Assembly (NCBI RefSeq): GCF_023701485.1
Contig: NZ_JAMQBK010000039.1
Location: 1 to 64,000, forward strand
From: Aporhodopirellula aestuarii
Lineage (GTDB): Bacteria > Planctomycetota > Planctomycetia > Pirellulales > Pirellulaceae
Length of the DNA stretch: 64,000 nucleotides
Direction: 5' to 3'
Part shown: positions 9,751-18,404 of the stretch, one piece after another
Layout: the number at the start of each line of letters is the position of its first letter
Position numbering within the stretch: the first letter of the stretch is position 1
Made by a program: the position numbers and the translations under genes
The notes under the pieces: generated by a model
What the model saw: the letters and a program-made list of their open reading frames with translations, nothing else
What the model was told of the DNA's origin: nothing
Database searches by the model: none

Positions 9751-10893
9751 ATGGAACAAACTTTCTCTGGCGGCGTTTTCAGCGATTCGCTCGACGGTGG
9801 TCGGGCGGGGGCGGAGATCGAACTGATGCCTTCAGGAGTCGGCGCACGCACTCCGGACGGGGAAGCCTTCGTGATCCCGTATCGTGATTGTCAGGTCGAG
9901 GTTGGGGGCTTCAGCGGGCGGATGGTTTTTTGTCGTAGCGCCGACCGCAGCCTGACGATCTTTTGTGAAGAGTCCAAGTTCCCCAAGGCGTTGTCGTTCG
10001 CGTCGTCTGGGATGCTCGATGATCAGTTGAAATTAGGTGCAAAGCAACGCCGCAGTGAATCCCGACGCGGCCTCTTGATCGGCACGTTTCTGACGGTCGG
10101 GTTTCTACTGTTGGTCGTGGGCGGGTATTTTACGATTCGGTCCGGCGCCCGCGCCGCGGTGTTGGCCTTGCCCGTCAGCATTGACGCCCAAATCGGCGAC
10201 GCCGCTATGGATTCGATGGATCTCGGCGGTCCCGAGGTCGACGATCCCGTGGTCATCGCGGCGCTCGAGTCGATTGTCGATCGTCTCGCACCGACCGCGG
10301 CCGTCGAGGGAATCGACTTTCGCGTGCACGTGGTTGATTCACCCGAAGTCAATGCGTTTGCGTTGCCGGGCGGAAACATGGTCGTCTACACCGGATTGAT
10401 CCGTGATGCGGAGACGGCGGAGCAAATGGCTGCGGTCTTGGCACATGAGATGTCTCACGCGACGCTGCGTCATGGATTGCAACGGATCGGCCAATCTCTT
10501 GGGATCTGGGCCGGCGTGTCGCTGTTGATTGGTGATCTCAGTGGGTTGATGGGGGCCGGTGTCGACATGCTGCAGATCGCATCGGTCAACAGTTATTCGC
10601 GTGCTCATGAAAACGAAGCCGACGAGGAGGGGATCCGAATGCTGTACGCTGCCGAGATCAATCCGGCCGCGATGGCGGACCTGTTCCAATTGATGAAAGA
10701 AAATCAAGCTGAACTGCCTGGAATTTTCTCTTGGGTCAGCACACACCCCGATCATGCATCTAGAATAGCGAACGTCCATGACCAAGTCGCCGCACTGCCG
10801 CCTCGCAAGTATCGCGAGATCAGTGTGGATTGGCCCGAGGTCAAACGACGCATAAACCAGGACGACAACAGGGAAAATGCCGAGGTCGAATGA
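9751..10893 (+). CDS. M48-family membrane zinc metalloprotease
   Basis: 380 residues. An N-terminal soluble part of about 105 residues is followed by a membrane helix (about 108-128), then a peptidase M48 domain with HEMSH (232-236) and the third zinc ligand Glu287 in HENEAD. The set is complete, so an active Ste24/HtpX/BepA-like protease is expected, probably in membrane-protein or outer-membrane quality control. GAGGA lies 6 bases before the ATG. Its stop overlaps the next gene's ATG (ATGA), making it the first gene of a run with three AIM24 proteins. A 7-bp hairpin (9704-9722) precedes the gene. Confidence 0.93.
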   Translation: MEQTFSGGVFSDSLDGGRAGAEIELMPSGVGARTPDGEAFVIPYRDCQVEVGGFSGRMVFCRSADRSLTIFCEESKFPKALSFASSGMLDDQLKLGAKQRRSESRRGLLIGTFLTVGFLLLVVGGYFTIRSGARAAVLALPVSIDAQIGDAAMDSMDLGGPEVDDPVVIAALESIVDRLAPTAAVEGIDFRVHVVDSPEVNAFALPGGNMVVYTGLIRDAETAEQMAAVLAHEMSHATLRHGLQRIGQSLGIWAGVSLLIGDLSGLMGAGVDMLQIASVNSYSRAHENEADEEGIRMLYAAEINPAAMADLFQLMKENQAELPGIFSWVSTHPDHASRIANVHDQVAALPPRKYREISVDWPEVKRRINQDDNRENAEVE

Positions 10894-11549
10894 TGCAAAC
10901 TCAAATCCGTGACAAGCCTTCGTTCGCCAACATTCACGTGCGGCTCGAACCCGGTGACCAGATTGTTGCCGAAGCCGATGCGATGGCCAGCATGAGTTCG
11001 ACGATCGATATGAAAACGCAGTGGAGTGGTGGATTCGTCAAAGGCGTTTTGCGGCGAATCTTTGGCGGTGAATCGATGTTCGTCAACACGTTCTCGACGC
11101 AGTCCGGTGGCGAACTCGTTCTGACGCAGCCCTTTCCTGGTGACATTCAGTGCATCGAGTTGAAAGGTAACACGATGTTTCTCCAGCCCGGTGCATTCAT
11201 CGCGTGTGAACCCGGCGTGAAATTGGGGCTTGGATGGGCAGGTTTGAAAATGTTCATCGCCCGTGAAGGATTGTTCCGGCTCAAGGTGAGTGGGACGGGG
11301 CGGATCTGGTTCGGCGCTTACGGTGGAATCTTTCAACGCGAAATTGATAGTGAGTACATTGTCGACTCGGGACACCTCGTCGCCTACGAACCCACCGTGG
11401 CAGTCAAGATCGCGTTGGCGGGTGGGATCTTTTCGAGTTTCTTCAGCGGCGAAGGTTTGGTGACTCGCGTGACCGGACCAGGGAAAATTTACATGCAGTC
11501 ACGTTCGTTCGACGGGTTGGCCGCGTGGACCAATTCGCATCTGTATTGA
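10890..11549 (+). CDS. AIM24-family protein (first of three)
   Basis: 219 residues, TIGR00266/AIM24 family (beta-rich fold, function unknown in bacteria; the yeast member is mitochondrial). Family traits: early MASMSSTIDMKTQW, the GGESMFVNTF strand, GDIQCIELKGNTMFLQPGAF, and the terminal GEGLVTRVTGPGKIYMQSR. Two adjacent ATGs (10890, 10893); the first overlaps the stop of the M48 gene, so coupled translation is likely. No signal peptide, so probably cytoplasmic or membrane-associated. Confidence 0.88.
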   Translation: MMQTQIRDKPSFANIHVRLEPGDQIVAEADAMASMSSTIDMKTQWSGGFVKGVLRRIFGGESMFVNTFSTQSGGELVLTQPFPGDIQCIELKGNTMFLQPGAFIACEPGVKLGLGWAGLKMFIAREGLFRLKVSGTGRIWFGAYGGIFQREIDSEYIVDSGHLVAYEPTVAVKIALAGGIFSSFFSGEGLVTRVTGPGKIYMQSRSFDGLAAWTNSHLY

Positions 11550-11606
11550 TCAGCCGTTTTTCAGAAAACACCACGCATAATTCTCAACCGATGGTTCGCT
11601 AGCATC

Positions 11607-12290
11607 ATGCATCATCAACTACTCGCCCAACCGGCCATGTCCATTGCCAAGCTGACGCTTCAAGCGGGTGAGTCGATCACTTGCGAAGTCGGTGCGATGA
11701 TTGCGATGTCGAGCGGGTTTACCGTCGAGACGACTTCACGAAACAAAGGTGGTGGCGGAGGCCTCGCAAAAGGGCTCAAGCGTATGTTTGCCGGAGAGAA
11801 CTTTTTCCTGAATCACTTTACTGCCACGGCTCCGAACCAATCGTTATGGATCGGCCCTGGACTACTCGGTGACGTGATGCATTATCCGTTGAGCGGAGGA
11901 TCGTTGATCGTCCAAGGTTCGAGCTGGCTCGCCTCGGCGGTCGGTATCGAAATCGACGCGACGTGGCAGGGGCTCGGCAAAGCGTTGTTTAGCGGTGAGG
12001 GAATGTTCTGGGTCAAGTGCAGTGGTCGAGGCGATTTGTTCTTGAACAGTTTTGGAGCCATCTACCCGGTGGACGTTAATGGCGAGTATGTCGTTGACAC
12101 CGGGCACATCGTCGCTTTCGAAGACACGTTGAATTTTAAAATTGGAAAAGCTGGCTCAAGTTTGGTCGGCAGTATTCTCGGTGGCGAAGGTTTGGTTTGC
12201 AAATTCAGCGGCCAAGGAAAGCTTTATTGCCAAAGCCACAATCCGCCTAGTTTCGGAAAACTGCTCGGACCGAAACTGAAAGCACGGTAG
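11607..12290 (+). CDS. AIM24-family protein (second of three)
   Basis: 227 residues, clear paralogue of the genes on both sides: AMIAMSSGFTVETTS, AGENFFLNHF, SGRGDLFLNSFGAIYP, and GEGLVCKFSGQGKLYCQSH near the end. Diverged from the first copy enough that this is not a recent duplication. A Gly-rich stretch (NKGGGGGLAKGLKRMFAGEN) may form a loop. It follows the first copy by 57 bases. Confidence 0.88.
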   Translation: MHHQLLAQPAMSIAKLTLQAGESITCEVGAMIAMSSGFTVETTSRNKGGGGGLAKGLKRMFAGENFFLNHFTATAPNQSLWIGPGLLGDVMHYPLSGGSLIVQGSSWLASAVGIEIDATWQGLGKALFSGEGMFWVKCSGRGDLFLNSFGAIYPVDVNGEYVVDTGHIVAFEDTLNFKIGKAGSSLVGSILGGEGLVCKFSGQGKLYCQSHNPPSFGKLLGPKLKAR

Positions 12291-12312
12291 TCCCCTCGTC
12301 GGGTAAAACATC

Positions 12313-13464
12313 ATGATTGAAATCGCATGTCCCAGTTGTCAAAAACGCTACCGACTCGACGATAAGTTCGCGGGCAAGAAGGCGAAGTGCAAACAGTGCG
12401 GCGCCGTGCTGTTAATCAAAGCTCCCGTTGACGACGTGGCTGGTAGTCCGCCAGCTTCGCCTGCCAAGCCGGTGGCACCAGCCAAGCCCGCCCCGACGCA
12501 GGCATCGCCCGCTCCGCCATCACCGCCACGGCCTGCTGCCCCGGCTGGATCGGCCCAACGTCCTCCCACGCCGGCGCCTCGTGCCGCGTCACCTCCGGTC
12601 GCCGAGGCGATCCCGACGGTCACGGCCGAGCCGATTATCGAGGCGGTTGTCGTTGAGCCACAGGTGGTAGAGGTAGCAGAGGTGGTTGAGCCCTTTGCGG
12701 GGACGCCGGGTCCACGTTCCGGACCCGGGGCGTCACAAAACGGGGCAGCCGAAACATTGCGTGGGACCACGAGTCACATGCAGTACGAGATCAGCCAGCG
12801 TCCCGATTTTTCGATCGTCAAGATCCATTTGCCGCAAGGCGGGAAGGTCTACGCGGAACCTTCGGCGATGGTTTCCATGACGCCGTCGATGCACCTCGAA
12901 GCAGGTTTTAAAGGGGGACTCGGCAAGACGTTCGGACGTCTGCTTGGCGGTGAGAGTTTGATCATCAACACGTTCACCGCGCAAGACGGTCCCGGCGAAG
13001 TCATGTTTGCCGGAGGAGCCGCCGGGGACGTGGCCTATCATCGGCTCAACGGCAATTCGCTGTACTTGCAGCGTGGTGCCTACATGTTCAATAGTGAAGG
13101 TGTGGAAGTATCCGGGAAGTGGCAAGGGGCGAAAGGATTCTTTAGCGGCGAGGGACTCGTCTTGCTCAAAGCAACCGGCACCGGAGACATCTTTTTCAAC
13201 TCGTACGGTGCGATCATCCCGATCGATGTCACCGAAGGGTTCATGGTCGACACGGGATACATTGTGGCGTTTGAGGAATCGTTGCAGTACCGCGTGACGG
13301 TGCTGCCTGGTTTGCGAACGGCCGGGAAAATCAAGTCGTTCTTCTTCGGCGGCGAGGGGCTCGTGTGCCAGTTCGCAGGCAGCGGACGCGTTTGGATCCA
13401 GACCCGCCAGGTCAAGTCGTTCCTCGCTTGGGTGAACGCGTTCCGACCGACGAAAAGTAATTAG
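12313..13464 (+). CDS. AIM24-family protein with N-terminal zinc ribbon (third of three)
   Basis: 383 residues. Residues 1-36 form an MJ0042-type zinc finger with CxxC pairs at Cys6/Cys9 and Cys26/Cys29. A long Pro/Ala-rich linker (about 45-150) leads to a C-terminal AIM24 domain of about 230 residues with AMVSMTPSMHLEAG, GGESLIINTF and GEGLVCQFAGSGRVWIQTR. The zinc ribbon and linker are absent from the other two copies. The stop codon is directly followed by the ATG of the next gene. Function unknown; the fusion suggests a tethered or adaptor role. Confidence 0.88.
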   Translation: MIEIACPSCQKRYRLDDKFAGKKAKCKQCGAVLLIKAPVDDVAGSPPASPAKPVAPAKPAPTQASPAPPSPPRPAAPAGSAQRPPTPAPRAASPPVAEAIPTVTAEPIIEAVVVEPQVVEVAEVVEPFAGTPGPRSGPGASQNGAAETLRGTTSHMQYEISQRPDFSIVKIHLPQGGKVYAEPSAMVSMTPSMHLEAGFKGGLGKTFGRLLGGESLIINTFTAQDGPGEVMFAGGAAGDVAYHRLNGNSLYLQRGAYMFNSEGVEVSGKWQGAKGFFSGEGLVLLKATGTGDIFFNSYGAIIPIDVTEGFMVDTGYIVAFEESLQYRVTVLPGLRTAGKIKSFFFGGEGLVCQFAGSGRVWIQTRQVKSFLAWVNAFRPTKSN

Positions 13465-16053
13465 ATGCGTTTTCGCCCGGTGTGGTTAGCTCCCGTCGTG
13501 GCTCCGGCGTGTCTCCTCGTGATGTTTGCGTCCGTTCTCTTGGGACGTGATCGTCTGGCGTTTCGTGACGTGGGTTACTTTTACACGCCGTTGTATGAAT
13601 GGGTTGCCGAGCTGTGTCATGCCCAGCGAGGCGGAGCGTTTGGCGGCGCGATTTGGAACCCGCTCGATCAAACCGGCATGCCGCTGGCGGGAGAAACCAC
13701 CACCGCGGTTTTCTATCCGCTTCGGATGTTGGTCTACGCTCCGCCCTGGTCTGCCGAAACCGCGATCGGCGTCTACGTGGTATTGCATCTGATCATTGCA
13801 TCGCTAACCGCGTACCAAACCGCGCGTCGTCTTCGCTGCGACGCGTGGTCTGCCTGTGTCGCGGGATTGGTTTATCCCTTGTCCGGGATCGTGTTGTTTT
13901 CGGCGACCAATCCGCCGTTTCTTGTGGGAGCCGCATGGTTGCCGCTTCTTTTGACGCCGTTGATCATGCGGGGCTGCCGGTCAGTTGTCGTGCCCGCCAT
14001 TGCGATGGCGATGATCGTTCTCGGCGGGGACCCGCCCACCGCACTACACGCGATGATTGTTGCGGCGATCGTGCATCTAATGCGTTTTTCGTCGCAGCTT
14101 TACCATCGTCGTAAACTCGCTGACGCGGACCGATCGCCCGCAAATCGGCTGGCTGCGTTTCTCGCCGCACGGATCAGTCAAATGGCGATGGTGTGCACGC
14201 TGGCTTCGATGTTGGCGGCACCTCAAATCGCCGCCTCGGTGGCTTGGTCCGCTCGCAGTGACCGCGTGCAGCATGACGCAACTCCGGAGGCGTTTAAGAT
14301 TCGAGAACAGGCGTACGCGTTTTCCGTGCCGCCGTGGCGAGTGGCCGAGTTCGCGGTTCCCAATCTGTACTCAACACCATGGCCGGTCAATGCGCGGTGG
14401 GATCGGATCGTTTTCGACGGTGGAGTGACACGTGTCGAGACGTCGTTGTGGACACCTTCGTTGTACTGCGGGTTGTTGTTCCCGATGTTGGTAATCGATT
14501 GCCTCGTTAGACGGTTGTTGCACCGTCGACGTCGCTGGCGGTGCGTCAGCGTGTTGCGACCGTGGGGCGTTGTGTTTGTGATTGGTTTGGTGACCGCCGG
14601 TGGAGCGTATGGGCCCGGGTATGCTGTGCGAAGTCTTTTCGCGGCGACCCATTGGTTGCTCGGTTCGCTCGATGCCTCGTGGTTGCTACCGCCGTCGTGG
14701 AGACTCATTGACGGGCAAAGGGGCGGACCATTTTGGCTGCTTCATGAATACTTTCCGGGCTACGATTCGCTTCGTTATCCGTCGAAATGGTTGCCGTTCG
14801 TAGCACTTTCACTGGCCGTGTACTGTGCGATCGCGGTCCGACGTTTGGGGCTTGTGCTTCGATACCAACAGCGTCGGACGACTCACCGTTTGGCTGCTCG
14901 TGGAAACGTTGTTGGCATCGCTGGCATGTTTACCATGATGATGGTGGGGTATGTCGTTGTGGCGGCGACGTTGAGGAATCAGTCCGCGATGCCGAACGAC
15001 CCTTTTTGGGGCCCGTTTGTGGCGGAGTCTGCGTGCTGGCAACTCCTGTTCGCACTGGCTCATGTAGCGGTGATTGGCTCAATCTTGGTGTGGGGTCAGC
15101 AGCGTCAATGGTTTGCGGGGCGACAATGGTTGGTGGTTGTGATCGCCCTCGATGTCATGATTGCCCACTACGATCTCGTTCCTCGGATCGACCGAGCCGC
15201 CGAAGCGAGTCTGATCGACACGGCTTCATCGGAAGTTCAAGGCAGCGAGGTTTTAACACGTTGGATGCGTCTGCATCCCAACAATGGGTTGCCCGTATCG
15301 TGGGCACGGCAATCCAGCGACGATCGCATGTTGACAGTGGAAGCAGGGCTTCGTCGCGCCGGTTTCGGACGATGGCATGTGGAGCATGGCGATGCCGTCG
15401 TTAACAACATGGTGTCGATCGGCACTCGCGAGATGGCTGAGTTCTGGAGTCATGCCAAAGTGCTGGACAAAGAGATGGCCTCGTCAGATGCCCTGCATTG
15501 GCGGGGTTGGTGCCGGATGCTCGGCGTGGCGGGCTACCTCCGCATGGGAGGCGATGTATCTGAGCTAACGCGGACGCAGTCGGGCGATGTGCTGCCCGAG
15601 GTCTCGCATGAACTGTTGGTTCAATCGCAACGCCCAGTGGATCCATCCAGCGACCTGTGGATTCAGCAACAGGTTGTGGCGTTGGACAATGATCGGGCGA
15701 CCGCGTGGAGGCAAGTGTTGACGGCTTACGCGACAAATCCGGTTGATCCCCCCGCGTTCGTTTCGCCAGACATTGCGACAAAGTTTGACAAGACTGAATC
15801 GATGTTGGTATCTCGCCGCGTGTACCAGGACGGTTACTGGCGAGCGTTGTTAACGCCGACCGATCGAGAGGGCGAACCGATCGAGGCACAGATTTTCGCG
15901 GTCGATTTTTTGTCCCAAGGAATCGTCTGTCCCCCTGGTCAATGGCAGATCGAATTTCGCTACGTGCCGTGGTGGTACATGCCGCTGGTCATTGTGGCGC
16001 TGTTCACTTGGGCGACTGTGTCGGTGATCTTGATCAAGCGATGTTGTAGTTAA
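13465..16053 (+). CDS. YfhO-like polytopic membrane protein
   Basis: 862 residues, around a dozen hydrophobic segments, with a last one at about 827-855. The N-terminal pattern DVGYFYTPLYEW...WNPLDQTGMPLAGE...FYPLRMLVY and the C-terminal CPPGQWQIEFRYVPWWYMPL match the layout of YfhO-type membrane proteins (GT-C-like fold), in which acidic loop residues and a C-terminal beta part are typical. In Gram-positives YfhO works on lipoteichoic-acid glycosylation; the role in planctomycetes is unknown. It starts on the base after the previous stop, so it is co-transcribed. Its 3' end overlaps the convergent zinc-ribbon gene by 20 bases. Confidence 0.75.
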   Translation: MRFRPVWLAPVVAPACLLVMFASVLLGRDRLAFRDVGYFYTPLYEWVAELCHAQRGGAFGGAIWNPLDQTGMPLAGETTTAVFYPLRMLVYAPPWSAETAIGVYVVLHLIIASLTAYQTARRLRCDAWSACVAGLVYPLSGIVLFSATNPPFLVGAAWLPLLLTPLIMRGCRSVVVPAIAMAMIVLGGDPPTALHAMIVAAIVHLMRFSSQLYHRRKLADADRSPANRLAAFLAARISQMAMVCTLASMLAAPQIAASVAWSARSDRVQHDATPEAFKIREQAYAFSVPPWRVAEFAVPNLYSTPWPVNARWDRIVFDGGVTRVETSLWTPSLYCGLLFPMLVIDCLVRRLLHRRRRWRCVSVLRPWGVVFVIGLVTAGGAYGPGYAVRSLFAATHWLLGSLDASWLLPPSWRLIDGQRGGPFWLLHEYFPGYDSLRYPSKWLPFVALSLAVYCAIAVRRLGLVLRYQQRRTTHRLAARGNVVGIAGMFTMMMVGYVVVAATLRNQSAMPNDPFWGPFVAESACWQLLFALAHVAVIGSILVWGQQRQWFAGRQWLVVVIALDVMIAHYDLVPRIDRAAEASLIDTASSEVQGSEVLTRWMRLHPNNGLPVSWARQSSDDRMLTVEAGLRRAGFGRWHVEHGDAVVNNMVSIGTREMAEFWSHAKVLDKEMASSDALHWRGWCRMLGVAGYLRMGGDVSELTRTQSGDVLPEVSHELLVQSQRPVDPSSDLWIQQQVVALDNDRATAWRQVLTAYATNPVDPPAFVSPDIATKFDKTESMLVSRRVYQDGYWRALLTPTDREGEPIEAQIFAVDFLSQGIVCPPGQWQIEFRYVPWWYMPLVIVALFTWATVSVILIKRCCS

Positions 16054-16672
16054 GTGCATCGTCGATCGCGGTTTCGAATTCCTGATCGGTCAACTCGAGC
16101 AGATCACGCATCGACCGCAGAGTCGCGAGTTTCTTTTTCGATAGACCATCTTCTTCTTCTGCCGCAGTCGCGGCGAGGAACATGCCTTGCAAAGCGAGCA
16201 GCCGCTGTTGCATCGTCCATCGCTTGGAAACCGTTAGAACGTAGTTGTTCACTTGAATGCCGGCTTGTCTGGCGATCGAGCACAATCGCCCAAGTTCTTC
16301 GCGATCGATCGGTCGATCGAATAACACCGCTGATAGGCTTAGAAGGGATTCGATTTCCGGTTCGGAGATGACGTCGTCGACGAGCGTCATCAAGACTGCC
16401 GACCGAATCGCCTCGTCTCGGAATTTTTCTTCTTGGACGAGTTCATGAGCGGCTCGGTCCATCTGCAGCACCGTCTCGTCCCAACTCGAACGACAATGGT
16501 CGCACTGGACGAACAATTCGGGGGCCCCGATGGGAACGGTGGGGATCAGGTAAAGCGTCAGGAACGGCCGGCGGGCTCGCAAACGATACGACTGCGTGGC
16601 ACCACAGGTGGGGCAATAAAAATCGCCCCGCTCGCGGGTTCGCGTCAAATTCATCGTGCCGATCAAAATCAT
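16034..16672 (-). CDS. zinc-ribbon protein with TerB-like helical domain
   Basis: 212 residues. CxxC pairs at 20-23 and 57-60 form a zinc ribbon around a hydrophobic segment (FLTLYLIPTVPIG). The remaining 140 residues are helical and acidic with an EIRSAVLMTLVDD-like pattern and a repeated acidic loop, resembling tellurite-resistance TerB domains. An internal ATG at 16654 would give a better-looking start (MNLTRTRERGDFYC). Its last 20 bases overlap the end of the convergent YfhO-like gene. Function unknown. Confidence 0.75.
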   Translation of the reverse strand: MILIGTMNLTRTRERGDFYCPTCGATQSYRLRARRPFLTLYLIPTVPIGAPELFVQCDHCRSSWDETVLQMDRAAHELVQEEKFRDEAIRSAVLMTLVDDVISEPEIESLLSLSAVLFDRPIDREELGRLCSIARQAGIQVNNYVLTVSKRWTMQQRLLALQGMFLAATAAEEEDGLSKKKLATLRSMRDLLELTDQEFETAIDDALNYNIA

Positions 16673-16945
16673 GAGCCGTGACGGGTTCAGAAGTTCTAGG
16701 AGCGGACCGTGGTGGCGGGCGTCGTCGAGCCAATTTTAAGGGAAATCGCTCCCATGATGATCCGGTGGTGTGGGGAGCGACAGACCTCGGATTCTCTATG
16801 AGGATACAAAATCGTCAAAAAATGGGCGAGTTTCGCAAGAAAAGCTCATGGTATTTTCTGGGTATCGCCGGGTTAGCAGTTTTGCCTAGACTCCCGGCTC
16901 GACGTATGTGGTGAACGATTCACCGGTCGACGAAAAAACGCTTCG

Positions 16946-18322
16946 ATGGAGTCAAACGGCATGGATGCCACCGCCAATCGCACCCACTCGGTCTGCGCCC
17001 AGCAATCCGCGAGTCGGGTATTCGGCCCTTGGTCGTCACCTCGCAAGCACTTCTCGGTGTATGGGGTTTTGTTCAGTGCTGTCCTGTTGGGCGTCACTTT
17101 GACGGCCGCAAGTTCAGACGCGGCGAACTTCCGCACACGAAACTTTTTAATCGAAGCCCCCACGCCCCAATTGGCGAAATCAGTGGGCGATGCCGCCGAG
17201 CGATATCGTGACGAGCTGGCAACCTACTGGACCGGCTCCACTCTGCCACCGTGGCCGACACCCTGTCCGGTTCGCGTGGTCGCGGGACCCAATCTCGCTG
17301 CCCAAGGCGTGACGACTTACAACCCCGCCCCCGTGCGTGATTTCCAAATGGAGGTCATCGGCACACCCGAGCGAATTCTCGACAGCGTGCTGCCACACGA
17401 AGTCACCCACACGGTGCTGGCGACCTATTTCGGCCGCCCTCTGCCTCGCTGGGCGGACGAAGGAATTTGCACAACGGTTGAACACGTTTCCGAACGAACC
17501 AAACACGAAGCCAAACTGCGTGAGTTTCTTTCCTCACGGCGTGGCATCGCGATGAACCGATTGTTCTTGTTGACCGAGTATCCCGCCGACGTGTTGCCGA
17601 TGTACGCCCAAGGCTACTCCGTCTGCCGATTCTTGATCGCTCAACAAGGACCGAGAACGTTTATTAGTTTTTTGAAAGACTACATGCAGCGACCGTCGTG
17701 GACTGCCAACGTTCAGAAACACTACGGATACGAATCGCTCGCTGAACTGCAAGAGTTTTGGCTCTCATGGGTCGAAGCGGGCAGTGGCCCGGTTGAGCAA
17801 TTCGTCAAAGCGGACACTCGTCGACCATCGACGCCAGACGCCTCCATCGCATCGCTCGACGCAGCCAACGCATCGGCGTCGGCACGACCGCAGCGCAACA
17901 TCGCCCCAGCAACCGCGTTTGCCGCCGCGACGCGTCCGCAGCCGACTGCCGGCAATGATCGGACTCGCAGTCTCGTTGCTGCGAACGATCGTGGTCGGGT
18001 GAGCGAAGCGGATGCCGGTAACGGTTGGTACCATCGTCGGGCCGAAGGATTGGCGACGTCGAGTCGTCCCGAGGCAGCGGGAATCGAAATGTTGCCACCT
18101 GGAAATCGGGTCGCCGTTTCCAACAACAGCACCGCCGTCGAATCTTTAGCCGCCGGCCGAACCACACCGACCTGGGCACCGCCATCTGTGTTGGCCAGTG
18201 GTCGCTATTCCGCAGCGACGCCTCAGCCTGAAACGTCATTATCGACGCCGATTAGTCCGGCTGTTCTCGACTCACGCGTCGGTGACCGAGGTCGCGGACC
18301 CAGTTCGGGAACGTGGCGTTAA
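16946..18322 (+). CDS. exported gluzincin-like putative metalloprotease
   Basis: 458 residues. A hydrophobic stretch at about 39-60 (VLFSAVLLGVTLTAASSDAA) gives a signal peptide with a long n-region; the true start may be the Met at residue 6. HEVTH (151-155) plus Glu172 in RWADEG fit the HExxH...E arrangement of MA-clan gluzincins. The C-terminal 190 residues are low-complexity, Ala/Ser/Thr/Pro-rich, with no recognisable domain. A periplasmic peptidase is plausible; no substrate is suggested by context. The 273-base region before it (16673-16945) is a divergent promoter region without other features. Confidence 0.78.
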   Translation: MESNGMDATANRTHSVCAQQSASRVFGPWSSPRKHFSVYGVLFSAVLLGVTLTAASSDAANFRTRNFLIEAPTPQLAKSVGDAAERYRDELATYWTGSTLPPWPTPCPVRVVAGPNLAAQGVTTYNPAPVRDFQMEVIGTPERILDSVLPHEVTHTVLATYFGRPLPRWADEGICTTVEHVSERTKHEAKLREFLSSRRGIAMNRLFLLTEYPADVLPMYAQGYSVCRFLIAQQGPRTFISFLKDYMQRPSWTANVQKHYGYESLAELQEFWLSWVEAGSGPVEQFVKADTRRPSTPDASIASLDAANASASARPQRNIAPATAFAAATRPQPTAGNDRTRSLVAANDRGRVSEADAGNGWYHRRAEGLATSSRPEAAGIEMLPPGNRVAVSNNSTAVESLAAGRTTPTWAPPSVLASGRYSAATPQPETSLSTPISPAVLDSRVGDRGRGPSSGTWR

Positions 18323-18404
18323 CTGGGTGGCGGTGTCTCCCTGAAAAAACGCGATCGGTTTTGATTCCTTTTCGTTTCCTACTCTTTCGGATCATGGTTG
18401 TGTC

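Noticed and set aside
10105-10785. Long reverse frames opposite the M48 gene
   Set aside because: GC-rich coding DNA commonly leaves open frames on the other strand; the M48 motifs settle the strand.
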